A DNA stretch of 64,000 bases, from positions 1,302,001 through 1,366,000 of the forward strand of contig NZ_JAFEWF010000001.1 of assembly GCF_017355835.1 (NCBI RefSeq), written 5' to 3'. Below the pieces are notes generated by a model. That model had not been told where the DNA came from, searched no databases, and saw only the letters and a program-made list of their open reading frames with translations. This document shows positions 34,642-43,345 of the stretch, in pieces. Within the stretch, counting starts at the first letter, position 1. The number at the start of each line of letters is the position of its first letter. The translations under genes were made by a program, and so were the position numbers. Source of the DNA: Desertivirga brevis (GTDB lineage Bacteria; Bacteroidota; Bacteroidia; Sphingobacteriales; Sphingobacteriaceae).

Positions 34642-35646
34642 CTAGTCAACTGTAGGGATCCAGTTCGTTCCTTTAGAGAATATATTTGCCAGGGTGTACT
34701 GTTTGGCTTGTTTTTTTGATAGTTGCTTGGACCATTGTACCCGCTTTGTTGGATTTGCACCTGGGCCTTTGCTCTCATATTCTGCGTAGAAAGCTGTTTT
34801 CTCCTTGTTTGGGAACATCTTATCTCCAGGCCATGGATTCCAGCCCTCAGGAATAATGTGCGATCCCATGTCTGTACGGATAAAAACTGTTTTAGCATAA
34901 GACCTCCAGGGACGACCCAGGTAAACTTTAGTTGCTTCGGGATTTGCAATCAGTTTGCAGTCGAAGAAAACATAACCGTATTTCTGAGCCTCTCTTTGTG
35001 CAGAAGCTGTAATGTAAGAATTGCTAAGACTGCGAATAGTGCAACTTTGAAATACACAGGTGGCTTCGCCGAAAATAAAGTCGGTAGTACCTTCGATCTC
35101 GCAATTCTCATAATATTGACGGCTTTCCTCTTTTGATGTATATAAAGTATCCTGGTTGCCCAGGATCCGGCAATTCTTCACAATCGTCCTGTCGCCTTCC
35201 ACATGCAGGGCAACCGCTTGTCCGACCCTTCCTGCTGTATTTTCAATGGTCAGATTTTCTAAAACCACATCATTGCCTTGTATTAATACCGTATAAGAGG
35301 TATAGGTAGAGTATTTCTCTAAGCCCAGGTTATCCTTTCCGTTCGGGACAGGCTTCCCGGAATAGTCGTTACCTGTTATCACAGTCGTCCCTGCGCTTTC
35401 GCCAATAAGCGAAATATTGGTTTTCCAGGAAGGGATGATAATTTTTTCCTTGTAAACACCTTTTTTAATAAAGATCTTAACCCTTCTTTGACCCAGATCA
35501 CGAACTGAATTGATGGCCGCCTGGATAGTTTTGTGGTCTCCGCTACCATCCTGAGCGACAGTAATTGTAGATGGATAGGTTTGCTGAGCCTTAGTTTGGG
35601 CAACAGAAACAAGAAGGAGGAATACGGCAAGAAAATACCTTATCAT
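34642..35646 (-). CDS. pectin methylesterase (CE8)
   Basis: 334-residue secreted pectinesterase that demethylates homogalacturonan. It has a signal peptide (first ~20 residues) followed by a right-handed beta-helix. Family motifs are in order: GQAVAL, QDTLY, the two-Asp catalytic region DFIFGEAT, and LGRPWRSY with the catalytic Arg. All key residues are intact. It is followed after 19 bp by the secreted esterase, forming a small pectin operon. No SusC/D pair is in the window. Confidence 0.93.
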   Translation of the reverse strand: MIRYFLAVFLLLVSVAQTKAQQTYPSTITVAQDGSGDHKTIQAAINSVRDLGQRRVKIFIKKGVYKEKIIIPSWKTNISLIGESAGTTVITGNDYSGKPVPNGKDNLGLEKYSTYTSYTVLIQGNDVVLENLTIENTAGRVGQAVALHVEGDRTIVKNCRILGNQDTLYTSKEESRQYYENCEIEGTTDFIFGEATCVFQSCTIRSLSNSYITASAQREAQKYGYVFFDCKLIANPEATKVYLGRPWRSYAKTVFIRTDMGSHIIPEGWNPWPGDKMFPNKEKTAFYAEYESKGPGANPTKRVQWSKQLSKKQAKQYTLANIFSKGTNWIPTVD

Positions 35647-35881
35647 AAATTTAATAGAATTGAGATTAATTGGGACCGAAAAGTGCTGAAATTTAACAGC
35701 ACCAACGTTGGTTATTTTACAATTGCAAATAAAGTCAAAATTCTATCAGATCAATCAATAACAGGTTCAAAAATTAGCCTAGAAGGTGTAAATTTCAGTT
35801 TGGGGATTGCCCCTTCGGTCTGCTGGTGATGCCGGAAAATAAAAAGATACTTAAATCGTGAAATCCTTTATTTTTGCTCTT

Positions 35882-37021
35882 ATGGCAAACATACTAAATA
35901 CAATTCCGGAAGCGATAGAAGATGTCAAAGCTGGTAAGCTCATTATCATTGTTGATGATGATGACAGGGAAAATGAGGGCGACTTTATGGTGGCAGCCCG
36001 CTTTGCTACCCCGGACGTTGTAAATTTTATGGCCACACATGGTAAAGGTTTGATCTGTATTCCCTTAACGGAGGAACGCTGTGATGAATTACAGCTGGAT
36101 CTGATGGTGGGCAAAAACACAGCAACTCACGAAACTAATTTCACTATATCGGTTGACCTGATCGGAAAAGGCTGCACAACCGGCATTTCTGCCTCCGACC
36201 GTTCGAAGACCATTCAGGCACTTATTGATCCTGCAACTCATCCTGCGGAGCTAGGGAAGCCCGGGCATATCTTTCCGTTACGCTCAAAAGATGGAGGAGT
36301 GCTACGCAGGGCTGGTCATACCGAAGCTGCTACTGATCTTGCCTTGATGGCAGGGCTGGAACCGGCAGGGGTGATCGTAGAGATCATGAAGGAAGATGGT
36401 GAAATGGCTCGTCTTCCAGATCTTTTAAAGATTGCAGAAGACCTGAACATCAAGATCATTTCCATTAAAGATCTTATAGAATATCGCCTGCAGCATGAAA
36501 CCTTGATTAAAAAGGAGGTAGCTGTAAAAATGCCTACTGCATGGGGTGATTTCGATATGGTTGCCTACACCCAACTCGATAACGGCACTCATCATCTTGC
36601 ACTTATAAAAGGAGAATGGAAGGCGGATGAGCCTGTGCTGGTACGAGTACACCGGTCTTGTATCGCCGGTGACATTTTCGGTTCATGCCTTTGCAACTGC
36701 AGTAAACTGCTACATAGATCGATGGAGATCATCGATAAGGAAGGTAAGGGCGTTGTGGTTTATATGAATCAGGAAAGCATTGGCGGCGCCCTGATCAGCA
36801 AGCTTTACAACTATATAGGTGCAGAAAACGGACTTCAGATAAAAGGCGAGTCGAGGAAACAACAGATTGATCAGCGTGACTATGGCGTAGGAGCGCAAAT
36901 TCTGCGAAGTTTAGGTGTTTCTAAGATGCGTTTACTTACGGATAATCCTAAAAAGCGGGCAGGATTAAGTGGATATGGTATTGAAATCACCGATGTGACT
37001 CCAATATTAAAAGATAATTGA
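35882..37021 (+). CDS. ribBA: bifunctional RibBA, GTP cyclohydrolase half divergent
   Basis: 379 residues from MANILNTIPEAI (a Met 8 codons upstream at 35858 is also possible). The N-terminal half is 3,4-dihydroxy-2-butanone 4-phosphate synthase, with VDDDDRENEGDFM and the GHTEAATDLA region. The C-terminal half is GTP cyclohydrolase II. Its zinc ligands survive (RSCIAGDIF then LCNC), as do QRDYGVGAQ and LLTDNPKK. The usual RQEGRGIGL segment reads NQESIGGAL, so activity of the second half needs checking. It makes the two branch precursors of riboflavin. No FMN riboswitch is visible upstream. Confidence 0.88.
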   Translation: MANILNTIPEAIEDVKAGKLIIIVDDDDRENEGDFMVAARFATPDVVNFMATHGKGLICIPLTEERCDELQLDLMVGKNTATHETNFTISVDLIGKGCTTGISASDRSKTIQALIDPATHPAELGKPGHIFPLRSKDGGVLRRAGHTEAATDLALMAGLEPAGVIVEIMKEDGEMARLPDLLKIAEDLNIKIISIKDLIEYRLQHETLIKKEVAVKMPTAWGDFDMVAYTQLDNGTHHLALIKGEWKADEPVLVRVHRSCIAGDIFGSCLCNCSKLLHRSMEIIDKEGKGVVVYMNQESIGGALISKLYNYIGAENGLQIKGESRKQQIDQRDYGVGAQILRSLGVSKMRLLTDNPKKRAGLSGYGIEITDVTPILKDN

Positions 37022-37035
37022 TCTGGCCTTTAAAT

Positions 37036-37071
37036 TAGACCTGCAGGTAGAATAATTGCCTGCAGGTTTAA
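37036..37071. terminator. hairpin between ribBA and GH115
   Basis: ACCTGCAGG (37039-37047) and its inverse CCTGCAGGT (37059-37067), followed by TTTA; it serves converging genes. Confidence 0.65.
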
Positions 37072-37104
37072 AATCTCCTCTCTTCGAGCCTAACGAGCTC
37101 AGCT

Positions 37105-40044
37105 CTATCTAGTTTTGTTTCCGATATAGGTCTCTTCTAAAGGACCATAGGGATTCTTGCGTCCATCCAAACTAATAAAGATCCTGTCAAGGATCACTCC
37201 AGGATCTATCATGTAGATGCTTAGCTTATGCTTTCCGGAAGAAAGGGTCGGAATGACTAAAGATCTTATAGCATTATTACGCAAAACGTTCTCTTTCCAC
37301 TCTTCGCTTCTACCTGCAGTTTTGAAATTTAAGATCTTTACTGTTCCGTCATCTATTCTTACGGCGTACCTCATCTGGTATTCATTGTTCAGAGGATGTG
37401 TTGGAAGGGTGTGAAAATAAAACGTTGCAGAACCTGGATTAAAACTATAAAAGTCATATTCGAGGAAAGGATTTTTCAAGATCTGCCCCTCCTGTTCTTC
37501 GGCTTTTGCACTTAATGGCAGCGCTTCTACCCATTTCCTGCCTGTTGCAGTAGTACTTAAGGTGCTCCATCTCCTACCTGGGCTCTCCTTTGTTCTACTA
37601 TAGTTTGAAGCATTCATGGCAATATGCCCATCTGATTCAACAAATCCATTGAAGCCCTCAAGTTCTTTCACCCGGCGATTGTCGGCACTTACTTCAATTT
37701 TATACTCTTTACCTGGCAGCTGAATATTTACAAAACCTTTTAAAAGCTGCTCGGGAGCTTCATTCCAATCAATATCTACCCATACCCTTTCTTCGCTAAA
37801 TGCATTTTTAGAAGACAACAGGCCATTGCTTCTGCTAACACGAATCCAATCGGCAGAAGGGCTCACCTGATAGGATAATGCCGAATCTGCGGTAAGATAA
37901 AGGTCTACGAAATACCTCTTTTTAACATACCTGTTGAAGTCCGGCAATTTCTGGAGATCAGGAACCGAGGCTGTCGTAGAATCTTTAAAGCCTTCAACCC
38001 TGGCTACAAAAACAGAGGAGCTTCCAGATCTGGTGGTATTAAATTTTGGAAGCTGATATACAGGAAGTTCTCTTGGCCTCATAGACATCATCCACTTCCA
38101 CTTGCCATTAGCCATCGAGTTGTTATAGTAATCGGTAGCTTTTACCACTTCGTAATAGCTTTTTGCTGAAAGATCAAGATAGTTTTTTGCAGAAGCCCGT
38201 CCTTGTAAAGAATACAAGTAAGCTTTATCACGGTACAAAAACTTCTTGTTCATGTTCGACGCGCCTTTAACCGGATATTCTACCAGTTGGTAAAAGGCAT
38301 CTTCCATTGCTGAACTAATTTTAGGTTTTAGCAGGTCGACTCTTCTCTCTAATTCCTCATACTCTCCTACCCTTTTTTCAGCTTCATCTCCATAACGGTG
38401 ATGACTGTATTGGGTATACCCAACAGGGGTTGTTGGTTCTGTTCTGCTCCAACCCATAAATTCAGGCCTGCGCTCGAATGCCAGGTCGTAATAACGTGAT
38501 AATATACGCCCGATTTCTTTCGCATTGGCCTCTCCAAAAATATCACTAGTCCATTTTTCCGAATGCTTCGCCGTATACTCAGCAGACAGGAAAGGGTCGA
38601 TATTATAGGCCATATCCAGGAATAGCTGAATATTGTATTCCAGGGGCTTGATATCCCCAACATTCAAAACCCATATCTTTTTGGCATCCATTGTATAGGC
38701 CTTAGTCATCTCTTCGCGAATAAGGGCGGGGTTTGTACTCGACAGCCAGAGGTAATCGTGTGGTCTTCCCCAATAGGAAGCATGATAATAAACTCCGGAT
38801 CCACCTTTTCTTTTCCTTTCTTCGGGTGTCCCAAGGCGTTGAATATAGCCGTAATTATCATCAGGCCAGTTCAGGCTGATATCTTCCGGAACTTTGAGCC
38901 CTGCCTCATACACATCAAGAACTTCTTTATAAATAGAAAAAGTTTGAGGCACTTTTTCTATATCGGGATTGATATGTTTAGCCAGCAAACCTCTTTGATC
39001 TGCAAATATTTGTTCCAATAATGGCACGGTCTCCTGAACAGACTTGACGCCTTCCATACCGCTATCATGAACTCCTCGCATCCCCATTGTGTAGATCACA
39101 TTGTTTCCCTTACTCTCCTTGATACGGTCTTCCCAATAGCGTAATACTTTTGTTTTATTCGTCTTATAATTGAAAGCCCCCAATGTCTTTGTATCCCACT
39201 CGTCAACATTGTTTCTCAGCATTGGTTCTGCATGTGATGAACTGACCACTATCTCATAATCGGCAGCAATTTGCTTATTTTGTGGATAGTGGTAAAAAGC
39301 TTTGGTACTTTCGTGCATAGCTGGCCAGATAAGATTAGCCTTTAAACGTAGAAGTAATTCGAAGATCTGGGCATAGGTTTTAGGACCAATGTCTTTAACA
39401 CCCTGTGATTCGAATGTTTTCGCTGCCCAAGGTTGTAATCCCCAATCTTCATCATTTAAAAAGATCCCTCTGAACTTTACGCTGGGTTCTTTTGATACAT
39501 GATCTTTTATATCAACCGAAAGGTTAGGTTGTTTAACCGGATTAGCATCTGCCCACCAGTACCAGGGACTAACGCCTATTTTCTCAGAAATGCCGAAAAC
39601 GCCGTAGGCAGTCCCTCTTAAATCGCTTCCCGCAATCAGCAAGATGTTATTTATTCTTGAACCAGGTTTACTGATCAGTTTATAAGCGAAGCATTCCCAT
39701 TTGTTGCTTAAGCTCTTAGCCAGGTCTTTATTAAAACTCTTTATTAGTTGAGATTGTGCCGTTCCGATCAGGATAACGTTTCCCTGTGCTGCAGCAATAT
39801 TTGAGGACACCCTGGGGAGATAGCCGGATACCCTTTCAATATCTTTAGCCAACAAGTGGGCCGCAATGGAGTCTAATTTCCCTTCTTCCCGGGCGTAGAC
39901 GATGGAGACTTTAGCATCAGGGGTGACTAATCTAAATACAGCGGCATTAGTTTCAGTGTGGGATAACAGCAAAACGGCGAAAAGAGAGAGAAGTAACCTG
40001 CGGCCTGAATTACTTTTTGATAAAAGACTCTTAATTTTCAACAT
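37105..40044 (-). CDS. glycoside hydrolase family 115 (alpha-glucuronidase)
   Basis: 979-residue secreted enzyme of GH115, which removes (4-O-methyl)glucuronic acid from xylan. It has a signal peptide of about 34 residues. An N-terminal domain (GH67N-like) is followed by the GH115 barrel, with WYWWADA, FRGIFLNDEDWGLQPW, NLIWPAMHE and the YTMGMRGVHDSGM block. Further helical and beta domains complete the length; the C-terminus is carbohydrate-binding-like. It stands alone. Together with the pectin genes it suggests plant cell-wall degradation. Confidence 0.92.
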   Translation of the reverse strand: MLKIKSLLSKSNSGRRLLLSLFAVLLLSHTETNAAVFRLVTPDAKVSIVYAREEGKLDSIAAHLLAKDIERVSGYLPRVSSNIAAAQGNVILIGTAQSQLIKSFNKDLAKSLSNKWECFAYKLISKPGSRINNILLIAGSDLRGTAYGVFGISEKIGVSPWYWWADANPVKQPNLSVDIKDHVSKEPSVKFRGIFLNDEDWGLQPWAAKTFESQGVKDIGPKTYAQIFELLLRLKANLIWPAMHESTKAFYHYPQNKQIAADYEIVVSSSHAEPMLRNNVDEWDTKTLGAFNYKTNKTKVLRYWEDRIKESKGNNVIYTMGMRGVHDSGMEGVKSVQETVPLLEQIFADQRGLLAKHINPDIEKVPQTFSIYKEVLDVYEAGLKVPEDISLNWPDDNYGYIQRLGTPEERKRKGGSGVYYHASYWGRPHDYLWLSSTNPALIREEMTKAYTMDAKKIWVLNVGDIKPLEYNIQLFLDMAYNIDPFLSAEYTAKHSEKWTSDIFGEANAKEIGRILSRYYDLAFERRPEFMGWSRTEPTTPVGYTQYSHHRYGDEAEKRVGEYEELERRVDLLKPKISSAMEDAFYQLVEYPVKGASNMNKKFLYRDKAYLYSLQGRASAKNYLDLSAKSYYEVVKATDYYNNSMANGKWKWMMSMRPRELPVYQLPKFNTTRSGSSSVFVARVEGFKDSTTASVPDLQKLPDFNRYVKKRYFVDLYLTADSALSYQVSPSADWIRVSRSNGLLSSKNAFSEERVWVDIDWNEAPEQLLKGFVNIQLPGKEYKIEVSADNRRVKELEGFNGFVESDGHIAMNASNYSRTKESPGRRWSTLSTTATGRKWVEALPLSAKAEEQEGQILKNPFLEYDFYSFNPGSATFYFHTLPTHPLNNEYQMRYAVRIDDGTVKILNFKTAGRSEEWKENVLRNNAIRSLVIPTLSSGKHKLSIYMIDPGVILDRIFISLDGRKNPYGPLEETYIGNKTR

Positions 40045-40359
40045 GATCAGTACATATCAGAATGGAACTCGTGGAAGGTCCAGACTTTCATTTAATTGGT
40101 TAAATGGAGAGGCTAATATACAGGAATTCGCATGAAGGAATAGATGCCCGTTTAGTTGATGTTGTAAAAAATGTAATACCAAGTGCGAGTATTCAACAAA
40201 GAAGAAAAGGCTCTTAAACGGCTTGCAATACAGTTTTCTTACATGGCGGTACGACTAATTGTACTAAATAAGCTACAACTTATTTAAATCGCCAGCCTTA
40301 GAACTATAAAAACGCGCTGGCACGGATTTGGTAATACTGTTGTCATAAAAACAACGACT
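40045..40359. other. intergenic, no gene seen
   Basis: I see no gene or RNA in this stretch. It presumably carries the GH115 promoter (minus strand) and that of the small gene at 40360. Confidence 0.4.
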
Positions 40360-40521
40360 ATGGACATCACCCTTAATATTACCGATTCGCTAACTAAAGA
40401 GTTTGATAAAGAATTAAGAGAAATCCTGATTCAAGATTTGAAAAAATTTAAAGCTGAAAAAGGCAAATTCCTAAGCAACAACCAGGTAAATACCCAGGAT
40501 AATGACCTACTGGTAGCCTGA
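40360..40521 (+). CDS. small hypothetical protein, 53 aa
   Basis: A clean short frame, ATG at 40360 to TGA at 40519-40521. It encodes an amphipathic, Lys/Glu-rich peptide (MDITLNITDSLTKEFDKEL...). The middle helix (KEFDKELREILIQDLKKF) looks real and not random. A strong terminator follows 40 bp later. No family recognised. Confidence 0.5.
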   Translation: MDITLNITDSLTKEFDKELREILIQDLKKFKAEKGKFLSNNQVNTQDNDLLVA

Positions 40522-40560
40522 TCAACATATATTCAAATTACATCGATAATTTCGACACAT

Positions 40561-40596
40561 AAAAAGAGCTAAACGGACTGTGCAGCTCTTTTTTTC
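40561..40596. terminator. strong terminator hairpin
   Basis: AAAAAGAGCT (40561-40570) and AGCTCTTTTT (40584-40593) followed by TTTC; bidirectional, between the 53-aa gene and the RNA-ligase-like gene. Confidence 0.8.
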
Positions 40597-40598
40597 TT

Positions 40599-41108
40599 TC
40601 AGGGCCTGAGTCTGCCCCACTTAAATTCCCTTTTTAATTTCCACGGACCGCCAAGGTATTCCCATAATGCAAGCCCCATCGAGGGAACAATACGATCTTC
40701 AAAAACAGTCTCAAGCTCGTTCATGCTTATACGGGCCTGATCAGGCAGCACTTTGTTCTGAATGGTGATATGAGGACGTAACTTCTGTTTATCCTGATTA
40801 GTGAGGGATGCCCACCATTTCTGCTGCAAGGCACTGTGTACCTGCTGAAGCTCGGTGCTCTCTACTTTTATTGCAAAACCGTTCCCGAGGAAAAGGAATC
40901 CATTTGTACGGATCGAGAAAAAGGGCTGTTTTGTTGTTAATTGCTCCAAATCCTCCATAAGTTCAATAGTATCGGGAAGATGATGAAACAAAGTAATATG
41001 AGCCTTAAGGTAATTCCTTTCAACAGGAAAATAATGATCACGTAAAGAAGTGAAGTAGGAAGCGTGCTCCTGTTCAAGCATTAGTGTTAGGATTAAGGGA
41101 ACCGACAT
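40599..41108 (-). CDS. 2'-5' RNA ligase family (2H phosphoesterase)
   Basis: 169-residue cytosolic 2H phosphoesterase. The two catalytic His motifs are HITLFHHL (about residue 38) and PHITIQNK (about 120), the hxTx pair of ThpR/LigT-like enzymes. Such proteins act on 2',3'-cyclic phosphates of RNA or small molecules. It begins 4 bp after the stop of the M23 gene on the minus strand and is likely cotranscribed with it. Confidence 0.85.
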   Translation of the reverse strand: MSVPLILTLMLEQEHASYFTSLRDHYFPVERNYLKAHITLFHHLPDTIELMEDLEQLTTKQPFFSIRTNGFLFLGNGFAIKVESTELQQVHSALQQKWWASLTNQDKQKLRPHITIQNKVLPDQARISMNELETVFEDRIVPSMGLALWEYLGGPWKLKREFKWGRLRP

Positions 41109-41111
41109 CCT

Positions 41112-42443
41112 CTAATTTACGCTGATCCAGCCATTATTGTTCTCGGATGAGATGAAGTAATAATCATTGAACTTACCTAGGATATCTACTGTTAAACCTG
41201 GCGTAAGGGATGTTTTTCTTGCGGCTCCAGCTTCGGGGTTATCTAACAACGCTATTTCGCTTTCAATTTTCATTCGACGCAGTGGTGAAGAAATTGGTGC
41301 AAGTGTCGCACCCGAAATAAACCCCTCCCTTCCATCGGGTAATGCTACTTTGTAGGAGCTTGCAGAAGCTGCCAATACCTGAACTAATGTGCCTTGAGCA
41401 AGTTGTTGAAGTAAGCGGCCGCCGGATTTTCCAGGGCTTTCACGAAAAGCAGTTTCGTTGCCGCTTGTTCGTAACGACTTACCTATGTTGGTTAAAGGAA
41501 CGGTAATGGATGAAGGCTTCTTATCCACAGGCCTGACAAAATTAATAGGATCAATTGCCCCTCCAATAGTGTAAATTCCGAAATGAAGATGTGGGGCTGT
41601 ATGAATAGCATTCCCGGTATTACCTACCAGACCTATTGTATCTCCAACTTTCACCTTCTGCCCGTCTTGAACCAACTGCTCATCCAGGTGAGCATAATAC
41701 AGATTGAAGTTTTTGTTCTGCGGGCGCAGAAATACTACTTTACCTCCTAACCTATTCTCATCTACACGGCTGATCACCCCATCCGCAGCAGCGATCGCTG
41801 GAGTCCTTTTCTTTGCAAATATATCAATCCCTTCGTGCCTCCTGCTTCCTCCGTCCCGGTCAGCACCCCAGAAACTTCCTATCTGGCCTTTTTGAACAGG
41901 AAAAGCAAGTGAGGGGCCGCTGCTGATCGTTAATGTATACTCCCCGGAAACAAGGAGCTCTGGTTGCAATCGCAGAAGATAAGTTCCTTCATCCTCGATA
42001 TCATAACTAAAGGGAGCTGCATTGGTATCAGCATAAGCAAGTAACTTCTTATTCTGTTTGTTTTTCACCTCCCAAAGATCCACGTAGATAGTGAAATTAC
42101 TGGCAGGCTTTTTCTGCAAGCTTATCTCAATCTTTTCACCACGCTTTGCTTCAAATTTTAACGCTGCAGCACGTGGCTTTTCGGCTGCAAAATAACCTGC
42201 TTCTTTATAGGGAACTGAAACCAATAGTGGTTTCTCTAAACTGCTTTCTGCTTGTTGAAGCCATGATCTCCCTAATGCGGTTTGCTTCAAACCTGCGTCT
42301 GCAAGTTTCTGTTCGTATTGTTCATGGGGACTCCTTTTGCCGAACAGTCCGGATGGACCTGTAACAGAACAAGCCGGCAGAAGCAAAATTAAAGGAATGA
42401 AGAATAATATAGACAGCGTAGATATATACCTAATGTTTCCCAT
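41112..42443 (-). CDS. M23 peptidoglycan endopeptidase lipoprotein with SH3 domains
   Basis: 443 residues from MGNIRYISTLSILFFI, which gives a lipobox LPAC with Cys25; an upstream ATG at 42500 would bury the signal. After a beta-rich region comes the M23 domain, with zinc ligands in RRHEGIDIFAKK and the HLHFGIY motif (about residue 290). Two bacterial SH3-like domains follow (about 330-440), the last ending GWISVN. It is predicted to cut peptidoglycan cross-links from the outer or inner membrane. Confidence 0.9.
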   Translation of the reverse strand: MGNIRYISTLSILFFIPLILLLPACSVTGPSGLFGKRSPHEQYEQKLADAGLKQTALGRSWLQQAESSLEKPLLVSVPYKEAGYFAAEKPRAAALKFEAKRGEKIEISLQKKPASNFTIYVDLWEVKNKQNKKLLAYADTNAAPFSYDIEDEGTYLLRLQPELLVSGEYTLTISSGPSLAFPVQKGQIGSFWGADRDGGSRRHEGIDIFAKKRTPAIAAADGVISRVDENRLGGKVVFLRPQNKNFNLYYAHLDEQLVQDGQKVKVGDTIGLVGNTGNAIHTAPHLHFGIYTIGGAIDPINFVRPVDKKPSSITVPLTNIGKSLRTSGNETAFRESPGKSGGRLLQQLAQGTLVQVLAASASSYKVALPDGREGFISGATLAPISSPLRRMKIESEIALLDNPEAGAARKTSLTPGLTVDILGKFNDYYFISSENNNGWISVN

Positions 42444-42592
42444 AGCACTTATATTCAATATATTAATGAGAATATTGCTCCCTTTAAACAAGTAAACCAA
42501 AGGATTATTTTAATAAAGCAGATTTTTTTCTGAAAGTCTGATTGTTTGTAAAAATGCTGGGGAAGGTTGGATCAGGTTTTCTGGAGAGGCAG

Positions 42593-42629
42593 TTCTCTGT
42601 AATGTTCATGGGCGGCTCATTACAGAGAA
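42593..42629. terminator. 12-bp perfect hairpin
   Basis: TTCTCTGTAATG and its exact inverse CATTACAGAGAA with a 13-nt loop. No T-run. It lies 14 bp after the stop of the 42643 gene (minus strand). Confidence 0.55.
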
Positions 42630-42642
42630 TACCTACTTGTGG

Positions 42643-42834
42643 CTAGCAAACGTTAATATTCCATGTCATTCCGTTTGCTCCTTTTATTTGTTGGGCAACC
42701 AAAACAACTTTCTTCTCACCGAATGAAAGTTCTTTTGAGTACACTGATTGCATTGTTGTTTTAGCATCAGGAAGCTCTCTCAAAAAAAGGTTAATGTTCG
42801 AGTTTAAATCGTACGGGTTAGTTTTCTTTGGCAT
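42643..42834 (-). CDS. small hypothetical protein, 63 aa
   Basis: 63 residues from MPKKTNPYDLNSN (a start 13 codons upstream at 42873 adds a run of Leu and looks spurious). Soluble, with a C-terminal NGMTWNINVC. No family recognised. Flanked by hairpins and intergenic DNA on both sides, so it is a stand-alone gene. Confidence 0.5.
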   Translation of the reverse strand: MPKKTNPYDLNSNINLFLRELPDAKTTMQSVYSKELSFGEKKVVLVAQQIKGANGMTWNINVC

Positions 42835-43015
42835 GTTGATTTGAATTGGTAACAAAAGCAACAGAAAACGCACCCAGATGTTTTCGACCTTTAAAACTTT
42901 TTTCTAATCAACTCTTTGTCAGCGAAAAATACTTTAGCGATATTAAAAATGGTGTTAAGACCGTAATAGTTGCATTTGTACTATCAGGCCAAGGCTGGCC
43001 TGATAGCTGTTAAAA

Positions 43016-43219
43016 CTAATCGTAAAATGCCGGGAATTCCTCTTCCTGCATTTCCCTTGTTTCAATCCTATACCCACAACGGTCACATTGGAAAAAATCG
43101 GCAACCACTCTCATTGGCTTCTCCATTACCTGGACATACATAATTGATCCACTGCACATGTTGCAAGTAAAATCTGTAGGATTTTCTCTTAAAAAGGTAT
43201 CACCATTCGCTGTAATCAT
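43016..43219 (-). CDS. small zinc-ribbon protein
   Basis: 67 residues from MITANGDTF, chosen because AGGAG sits 8 nt before this ATG (minus strand about 43225-43231), whereas the ATG at 43243 has no such site. Two CxxC pairs (TCNMCSG and QCDRCGY) form a zinc ribbon. The C-terminal acidic tail is EMQEEEFPAFYD. No partner or role can be assigned. Confidence 0.65.
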   Translation of the reverse strand: MITANGDTFLRENPTDFTCNMCSGSIMYVQVMEKPMRVVADFFQCDRCGYRIETREMQEEEFPAFYD

Positions 43220-43289
43220 CACTTCTCCTTTTAGTTTAACCAAACCTCTGCGAGCCGCCTGTTTAAGTTTTAGCTTTGTTTAATGACAC

Positions 43290-43317
43290 TTGCTTAGCAA
43301 AGGCTACCTTATCTTTG
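43290..43317 (+). promoter_or_regulatory. Bacteroidota-type promoter of the MATE gene
   Basis: TATCTTTG (43310-43317) fits the -7 consensus TAnnTTTG, with TTG at 43290-43292, 17 bases upstream, as the -33 element. The transcript would begin about 22 nt before the TTG start codon. Confidence 0.45.
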
Positions 43318-43345
43318 CAAGTTCGATACCAAAACAAGAATCACC

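Noticed and set aside
34623..34949. Extended start of the esterase gene
   Set aside because: The extension overlaps the pectinesterase frame and lacks a signal; the ATG at 34622 gives a clear signal peptide.
35647..35881. FMN riboswitch before ribBA
   Set aside because: The conserved RFN blocks are missing; only a small GTGCTG/CAGCAC hairpin is present.
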